Source of the DNA: Paracoccaceae bacterium
GTDB lineage: Bacteria; Pseudomonadota; Alphaproteobacteria; Rhodobacterales; Rhodobacteraceae
Assembly (NCBI GenBank): GCA_027080755.1
Contig: JALWQC010000472.1
Coordinates: 1 to 10,760 of the forward strand
Direction of reading: 5' to 3'
Length of the DNA stretch: 10,760 nucleotides
The notes beneath the pieces are model-generated. The model saw only the letters and a program-made list of their open reading frames with translations, did no database searches and had not been told where the DNA came from. Position numbers and translations under genes: made by a program. This document shows positions 7,068 through 10,760 of this stretch, piece by piece (position 1 is the stretch's first letter; each line of letters opens with the position of its first letter).

Positions 7068-7072
7068 CTCCT
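7068..7072 (-). promoter_or_regulatory. Ribosome binding site fixing the topA start
   Basis: AGGAG on the minus strand lies seven bases (ACAAAAA) before the ATG at 7060. It decides the topA start against the 501-codon in-frame upstream extension that runs antisense through sqr. Confidence 0.85.
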
Positions 7073-7098
7073 GAAACACGGGGGTCGTGTGGGGCGGG

Positions 7099-7128
7099 AA
7101 CATGCTGCGGCGGGTGGGGTCTTGTCAA
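7099..7128 (-). promoter_or_regulatory. Promoter candidate for topA
   Basis: Minus-strand TTGACA (7128-7123) is a perfect -35 box. After 18 bases CATGTT (7104-7099) is a poor -10 (3 of 6). The predicted start near 7092 would give a leader of about 31 bases, and the bases after the -10 are very GC-rich, a discriminator type associated with supercoiling-sensitive promoters. The -35 is convincing; the -10 is not. Confidence 0.38.
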
Positions 7129-7135
7129 TGGCCTT

Positions 7136-7166
7136 GTTTTTCGGGGGAAAAAGCGGGTTTTTCGGG
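7136..7166 (-). repeat. Phased A/T tracts and 10-bp direct repeat upstream of topA
   Basis: The word GTTTTTCGGG occurs at 7136-7145 and again at 7157-7166, 21 bp apart, with GGAAAAAG between them. Three five-base A/T tracts are therefore centred at 7139, 7150 and 7160, spaced 11 and 10 bp, which is the helical repeat. Such phasing produces intrinsic DNA curvature. The block sits just upstream of the topA -35 candidate. The same bases can also form two mutually exclusive hairpins (TTTTTC with GAAAAA on either side). Confidence 0.55.
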
Positions 7167-7180
7167 ATGATCCGGCAATA

Positions 7181-7241
7181 ATTAACATTTATTTTAGGTA
7201 AAACGCTTGCTTTAATTTCCCGTATTAACCTATCTTTTACG
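7181..7241 (+). repeat. 18-bp imperfect direct repeat spanning the sqr promoter candidate
   Basis: Copies at 7181-7198 and 7224-7241 agree at 14 of 18 bases, including ATTAAC and TTTTA blocks in both. They are 43 bp apart, about four helical turns. The second copy covers the sqr -10 candidate and the first lies upstream of the -35. The first copy also overlaps TTTTAGGTAAAA (7192-7203), a 5-bp inverted repeat around GG. A pair of regulator sites is plausible, though AT-richness raises the chance of coincidence. Confidence 0.45.
7207..7236 (+). promoter_or_regulatory. Promoter candidate for sqr
   Basis: TTGCTT at 7207-7212 (3 of 6 to the -35) and TATCTT at 7231-7236 (4 of 6 to the -10) are 18 bases apart, predicting a leader of about 40 bases. 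The boxes are weak, which would fit a promoter needing an activator or under repression. Confidence 0.33.
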
Positions 7242-7282
7242 CCTGCAACGATACAACACCAAAAAACAACGGGAGACTTTGA

Positions 7283-8557
7283 ATGGCGAGAATCGTGATT
7301 TTGGGCGCAGGCATCGGCGGCTTGCCGATGGCCTATGATATGAAACTGGAAAAGCGGAGCGAGGACACGATTACCGTTATCTCCGACAAGGACTATTTCC
7401 AGTTCACCCCCTCCAACCCCTGGGCGGCCGTTGGCTGGCGCAAGAAGAAAGACATCACCATAGAGCTGGCGCCGGTGCTGGAAAAACAGGGCATCGAATT
7501 CATCCATGACGCCGTGGCCGAGTTCCACCCCGATGACAACAAGGTGGTTCTGGCCAGCGGGAAAGAGGTGGAATACGACTATGTCGTCATCGCCACCGGC
7601 CCCGAACTGGCCTTTGACAAGATCGAGGGGCTCGGCCCCGAAGGCCACACACAGTCCGTCTGTGCCGTTGATCATGCGGTCGTGGCCAATGACGCCTGGG
7701 AAGAATTCTGCAAGGATCCCGGCCCGATTGTCGTCGGGGCGGTTCAGGGGGCCTCCTGTTACGGTCCGGCCTATGAATATGCCATGATCATGGACACCGA
7801 CCTGCGCAAACGCAAGATCCGCGACAAGGTCCCCATGACCTTCGTCACAGCCGAACCCTATATCGGGCATCTGGGGCTGGGCGGCGTTGGCGACACCAAG
7901 GGCCTGCTGGAATCCGAAATGCGCGACCGCCACATCAAGTGGATCACCAACGCGCAGGTGGACAAGGTTGAAGACGGCAAGATGCACGTTTCCGAAATCG
8001 GGGACGATGGCAATGTCGTCAAAAGCCAGGAACTGGATTTCAAATATTCCATGATGCTGCCGTCCTTCCGCGGGATTCCGGCCTTTATGGGCATCGAAGG
8101 GCTGGTCAATCCGGGCGGTTTCATCATCGTTGACAGCCACCAGCGCAACCCGAAATGGCCGAATGTCTATGCCATCGGTGTCTGCATTGCCATTGCCCCG
8201 CTGGAAAAAACCAATGTCCCCGTGGGTGTGCCCAAGACCGGCTTCATGATTGAATCGATGGTGGCCGCAACCGCCGGCAACATCGGCGAAGTGCTGCGCG
8301 GCAAGGAACCGACCCACGAAGGCACATGGAACGCCTTCTGTCTGGCCGATTTCGGCAACAGCGGCGTGGCCTTCCTGGCACAGCCCCAGAACCCGCCGCG
8401 CAACATGAACTGGGCCTCCGAAGGGAAATGGGTCCACTGGGCCAAGATCGGATTCGAGAAATACTTCATGCGCAAGGTGCGCAAGGGCCAGTCCGAGCCG
8501 TATTTCGAAAAGGCCGTCATGTCGATGCTGAAAGTGACCCGCCTGAAAGGCAAATAA
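7283..8557 (+). CDS. sqr: Sulfide:quinone oxidoreductase (type I-like)
   Basis: Membrane-bound flavoprotein that oxidises sulfide to polysulfide/sulfane sulfur and passes the electrons to the quinone pool. The 424-residue protein begins with an FAD-binding Rossmann motif (VILGAGIGG, glycines 8, 10 and 13). YDYVVIATGPEL near residue 100 is the second dinucleotide-fold signature. The three redox cysteines are present: C127 (SVCAVDH), C159 (GASCYGP) and C353 (AFCLADFG), the same numbers reported for the Rhodobacter capsulatus enzyme as I recall it. The C-terminus (about 380-424, WVHWAKIGFEKYFMRK) is aromatic, basic and amphipathic, as expected for peripheral membrane anchoring. GGGAG at 7271-7275, seven bases before ATG, supports the start. 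It is monocistronic: divergent from topA and closed by a strong terminator. No persulfide dioxygenase, rhodanese or sulfide-responsive regulator lies in the window. Confidence 0.97.
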   Translation: MARIVILGAGIGGLPMAYDMKLEKRSEDTITVISDKDYFQFTPSNPWAAVGWRKKKDITIELAPVLEKQGIEFIHDAVAEFHPDDNKVVLASGKEVEYDYVVIATGPELAFDKIEGLGPEGHTQSVCAVDHAVVANDAWEEFCKDPGPIVVGAVQGASCYGPAYEYAMIMDTDLRKRKIRDKVPMTFVTAEPYIGHLGLGGVGDTKGLLESEMRDRHIKWITNAQVDKVEDGKMHVSEIGDDGNVVKSQELDFKYSMMLPSFRGIPAFMGIEGLVNPGGFIIVDSHQRNPKWPNVYAIGVCIAIAPLEKTNVPVGVPKTGFMIESMVAATAGNIGEVLRGKEPTHEGTWNAFCLADFGNSGVAFLAQPQNPPRNMNWASEGKWVHWAKIGFEKYFMRKVRKGQSEPYFEKAVMSMLKVTRLKGK

Positions 8558-8563
8558 ACACAA

Positions 8564-8593
8564 AAAAGGGCGCGGAGGTTTTCGCGCCCTTTT
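8564..8593. terminator. Strong bidirectional intrinsic terminator between sqr and the TerB-like gene
   Basis: A perfect 11-bp inverted repeat (AAAAGGGCGCG at 8564-8574, CGCGCCCTTTT at 8583-8593) closes an 8-base loop. On the plus strand the stem ends in TTTT seven bases after the sqr stop; on the minus strand six T follow the GC stem, 19 bases beyond the TerB-like stop. It serves both convergent genes. Confidence 0.92.
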
Positions 8594-8611
8594 CCGTTAT
8601 ATGTCCCGCGT

Positions 8612-9040
8612 TCAGGGCAACAACATATGCCGCGCCCGCGCACCGCGTTCAATCGCGGCCCCGTGCAGGCGGTCTATGTCGAGTTCATAGCGGATCTCGG
8701 CCATGAATTCCAGTTCCCCCTGACGCAGGCGCCCGTCGGCCGCGGCCACATCGCAAGCCATCGCATAGGCGGTTTCATACAGGGCCTCGGGCAGGGCCTC
8801 GCGCACAAGGCCGAACAGGGCATCAAGGCCGTCTTCCACCTCGAACAGGTCGAACACCACTTGCGAAACCTGCTTGATCCGGGTGCTGTCGTAATCGGCA
8901 AAAATCGGCATGTGATCGACCATGCGCGTAATCGAAAGCAGCTCGGAGTTGGTGATATTTTCGTCCGAGGCCGATTCCGCGATCATCACGGCGACAAGCG
9001 CATCTTGGGGCGAAAAGGACGGGGGCTGTGTATCGGGCAT
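8612..9040 (-). CDS. TerB-like (tellurite-resistance TerB family) small helical protein
   Basis: A 142-residue soluble, acidic, all-helical protein with no signal peptide. It matches the pattern of TerB/DjlA-N-like proteins: an internal two-fold repeat in which a helix ends in an acidic loop, ASDENITNSEL (D26, E33) and AADGRLRQGEL (D102, E109). The aspartate-to-glutamate spacing is seven in both halves, the usual place for metal binding in TerB. Single stand-alone TerB proteins are common in Rhodobacterales; the other ter genes (terC, terD, terZ) are absent here, so tellurite resistance should not be assumed. Start at 9040 follows AAAGG about eight bases upstream. It is divergent from lysK and convergent with sqr, sharing the bidirectional terminator. 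The fold assignment is fairly secure; the role is unknown. Confidence 0.8.
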   Translation of the reverse strand: MPDTQPPSFSPQDALVAVMIAESASDENITNSELLSITRMVDHMPIFADYDSTRIKQVSQVVFDLFEVEDGLDALFGLVREALPEALYETAYAMACDVAAADGRLRQGELEFMAEIRYELDIDRLHGAAIERGARARHMLLP

Positions 9041-9069
9041 TTTCTGGCCTTTGGTTGAAACGGAGTTGT

Positions 9070-9084
9070 GTCAAGAATATTGAC
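9070..9084. promoter_or_regulatory. Inverted repeat, possible operator in the TerB/lysK divergent gap
   Basis: GTCAA and TTGAC are perfect 5-bp inverted arms around a 5-base centre (GAATA). The right arm overlaps the lysK -35 candidate, so a bound protein could block that promoter. The short arms allow chance occurrence. It does not fit the FNR box (TTGAT-N4-ATCAA). Confidence 0.28.
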
Positions 9085-9108
9085 CCCGACGCCCCTGCAC
9101 AATAGGAA
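9080..9108 (+). promoter_or_regulatory. Promoter candidate for lysK
   Basis: TTGACC (5 of 6 to the -35) at 9080-9085 and TAGGAA (3 of 6 to the -10) at 9103-9108 are separated by 17 bases. The predicted leader is about 45 bases. The -10 is weak. Confidence 0.33.
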
Positions 9109-9149
9109 GCGGAAAGTATTTTGCGTTCCGATGGGCGGGACGCGTATTT

Positions 9150-9154
9150 AGGGG
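9150..9154 (+). promoter_or_regulatory. Ribosome binding site deciding the lysK start
   Basis: AGGGG ends six bases before the ATG at 9161 but directly touches the alternative in-frame ATG at 9155, which is too close for initiation. The start at 9161 is therefore preferred. Confidence 0.7.
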
Positions 9155-9160
9155 ATGACC

Positions 9161-10744
9161 ATGTCTGAACTTCGTGACGCCGCAATGACCTCCAAAGCCT
9201 GGCCTTTTGAAGAGGCGCGCAAGCTGGTGAAACGGTTCGAAAAGACGCCCCCCGAAAAGGGCTATGTGCTGTTTGAAACGGGCTACGGCCCCTCGGGGCT
9301 GCCCCATATCGGCACCTTTGGCGAGGTGGCACGCACCACAATGATCCGCCGGGCCTTCGAGGCCATCAGCGACATCCCGACCAAACTGATCTGTTTTTCC
9401 GACGATATGGACGGCATGCGCAAGGTGCCGGGAAATGTCCCCAACCCCGAGGCCCTGCAGGAACATCTGCAACGCCCCCTGTCCGCCGTGCCGGACCCTT
9501 TCGGGGAATATGACAGCTTTGGCGACCATAACAACGCCATGCTGCGCCGGTTTCTGGATACCTTCGGGTTTGAATACGATTTCATTTCCTCGACCGAATT
9601 CTACAAATCCGGCCGGTTTGATGCGGTTTTGCGCCAATGTGTGGAAAAATACGACGATATCATGGAGGTCATGCTGAAATCCCTGCGCGAGGAACGGCGC
9701 GAGACATACTCCATTTTCCTGCCGATCTCGCCCAAAACCGGGCGGGTGCTGTATGTGCCGATGAAGTCGGTCAATGCGGCCGAGGGCACGATCACCTATA
9801 TCGACGAGGACGGCGAGGAAATCACCACCCCCGTCACCGGCGGGCGGGTGAAATTGCAGTGGAAGCCGGATTTCGGCGCCCGCTGGGCCGCGCTCGGCGT
9901 GGATTTCGAGATGTATGGCAAGGACCATTCCACCAACACCCATATTTACGACAAGATCTGCCGCATTCTGGGCGCCCCTGCCCCGGCGCATTTTGTCTAC
10001 GAGATGTTTCTGGATGACAAAGGACAGAAGATTTCCAAATCCTCGGGCAACGGCATTTCGATTGACGAATGGCTGACCTATGCCAGCGCCGAAAGCCTGT
10101 CCTATTTCATGTACCAGAAGCCGAAAACCGCGAAACGGCTGTATTTCGATGTGATTCCGAAGGCGGTGGACGAATATCACCAGCAGTTGCGCGCTTTTCC
10201 GACGCAGGACCTGAAGGCGCAGCTAAACAATCCGGTCTGGCATATCCACAACGGCAATCCGCCCGAAAGCGATATGGTGGTGCCGTTTTCGATGCTGCTT
10301 AATCTGGCCTCGGCGTCCAGTGCGGAAAACAAGGAACAGATGTGGGGTTTCATCCGTAAATATGCCCCCGAAGCCAGCCCCGAAACCCACCCCGGGCTGG
10401 ATGCGGCGGCCGGAAATGCGGTGCGCTATTTCCATGATTTCGTGAAGCCGACAAAGGTGTATCGCGCGCCCGACGAACAGGAACGCGCGGCGCTGGAGGA
10501 TCTGGCGAAGCGTTTGAAAAACTGGGACGGCGGCGCGGATGCGGATGCCTTGCAGTCGCTGGTCTTTGCCGTTGGCAAGGAACACGGGTTCGAGCCGCTG
10601 CGCGCCTGGTTCGGCGCCATTTACGAGGTGCTTCTGGGCGCAAGCCAGGGGCCGCGTTTTGGCGGGTTTATCGCCCTTTACGGGGTGCCGGAGACCGTGG
10701 AACTGATCGAAAAGGCGTTGTCGGGGGCCTTTTTGAAGGACTGA
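9161..10744 (+). CDS. lysK: Lysyl-tRNA synthetase, class I (archaeal type)
   Basis: Attaches lysine to tRNA-Lys in an ATP-dependent reaction in the cytoplasm. The 527-residue protein has class I signatures: the HIGH-type motif PHIGT with H49, and the KMSKS-type loop KISKS at residues 290-294, followed by [14 protein letters not shown] and [11 protein letters not shown] near residues 43-90 are characteristic of the class I LysRS family rather than the class II LysS/LysU enzymes. After the Rossmann core comes an alpha-helical anticodon-binding region (about 310-527). Full length for the family. The start at 9161 (MSELRDAA) is preferred over 9155 on ribosome-site spacing. It is divergent from the TerB-like gene. 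No T-box or other leader riboswitch is visible. Class I LysRS occurs in archaea, spirochaetes and many alphaproteobacteria, so it also helps place the organism. Confidence 0.97.
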   Translation: MSELRDAAMTSKAWPFEEARKLVKRFEKTPPEKGYVLFETGYGPSGLPHIGTFGEVARTTMIRRAFEAISDIPTKLICFSDDMDGMRKVPGNVPNPEALQEHLQRPLSAVPDPFGEYDSFGDHNNAMLRRFLDTFGFEYDFISSTEFYKSGRFDAVLRQCVEKYDDIMEVMLKSLREERRETYSIFLPISPKTGRVLYVPMKSVNAAEGTITYIDEDGEEITTPVTGGRVKLQWKPDFGARWAALGVDFEMYGKDHSTNTHIYDKICRILGAPAPAHFVYEMFLDDKGQKISKSSGNGISIDEWLTYASAESLSYFMYQKPKTAKRLYFDVIPKAVDEYHQQLRAFPTQDLKAQLNNPVWHIHNGNPPESDMVVPFSMLLNLASASSAENKEQMWGFIRKYAPEASPETHPGLDAAAGNAVRYFHDFVKPTKVYRAPDEQERAALEDLAKRLKNWDGGADADALQSLVFAVGKEHGFEPLRAWFGAIYEVLLGASQGPRFGGFIALYGVPETVELIEKALSGAFLKD

Positions 10745-10760
10745 CGGGGTATTTTCGCCC

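Noticed and set aside
4694..7201. 835-codon plus-strand open frame opposite topA
   Set aside because: High-GC shadow frame antisense to topA; no recognisable domains and composition (His/Arg/Gly/Phe rich) typical of an antisense frame.
7212..7228. CtrA-like box in the sqr upstream region (TTAA ... TTAA)
   Set aside because: The two TTAA half sites are nine bases apart rather than the seven of the CtrA consensus; AT-rich context makes them likely by chance.
7061..8563. 501-codon in-frame upstream extension of topA running antisense through sqr
   Set aside because: The conserved TopA N-terminus (MAVVVVESPAKAKTI) and an AGGAG site fix the start at 7060; the extension is the reverse complement of sqr, which has clear protein signatures on the plus strand.
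9071..10180. 369-codon minus-strand open frame opposite lysK
   Set aside because: Antisense shadow of lysK; no ribosome site or family motif.
10742..10760. Start of a terminator after lysK (GGGG ... GCCC)
   Set aside because: Only 16 bases remain after the stop; a three- to four-base stem without a visible T-tract cannot be judged.

Overview
The window looks like a housekeeping stretch of an alphaproteobacterial chromosome, most likely Rhodobacterales (Rhodobacter/Roseobacter group). The basis is GC-rich coding sequence, a class I (archaeal-type) lysyl-tRNA synthetase instead of the class II enzyme, a sulfide:quinone reductase whose three cysteines sit at the same positions (127, 159, 353) that I recall for the Rhodobacter capsulatus enzyme, and an alphaproteobacterial-type topA with a Lys/Ala/Pro-rich tail. 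The taxonomy rests on remembered protein families, not on a search.

Layout, left to right. (1) 1-1764, minus: rnr, RNase R, running off the left edge before its S1 domain. (2) 1853-2284, minus: a small methionine-rich four-helix membrane protein resembling DUF6789. (3) 2285-2474: divergent regulatory gap with a good plus-strand promoter candidate and an 11-bp tandem repeat. (4) 2475-4378, plus: a two-gene operon (ATGA overlap) of a six-helix CcdA/DsbD-like membrane protein and an MFS transporter. (5) 4379-7060, minus: topA, whose stop codon directly abuts the MFS stop codon (TGA|TCA). (6) 7061-7282: AT-rich divergent gap between topA and sqr with a TTGACA box for topA, three helically phased A/T tracts and an 18-bp imperfect direct repeat around the sqr promoter candidate. 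(7) 7283-8557, plus: sqr. (8) 8564-8593: strong bidirectional terminator. (9) 8612-9040, minus: TerB-like protein. (10) 9161-10744, plus: lysK, complete. No gene-free stretch exceeds 300 bases; the largest gap is 222 bases. I see no tRNA, rRNA, insertion sequence, CRISPR array or riboswitch.

Functionally this is a set of core information-processing genes (RNA decay, DNA relaxation, tRNA charging) interleaved with membrane and sulfur-energy genes. SQR would feed electrons from sulfide into the quinone pool as a stand-alone gene with no sensor beside it. The CcdA-like/MFS pair plus the divergent DUF6789-like protein forms a small membrane module of unknown substrate sitting between topA and rnr, which I remember as neighbours in many alphaproteobacteria. 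That module and the structured topA-sqr intergenic region are the least ordinary parts. I did not find clear evidence of a defence system or a mobile element.
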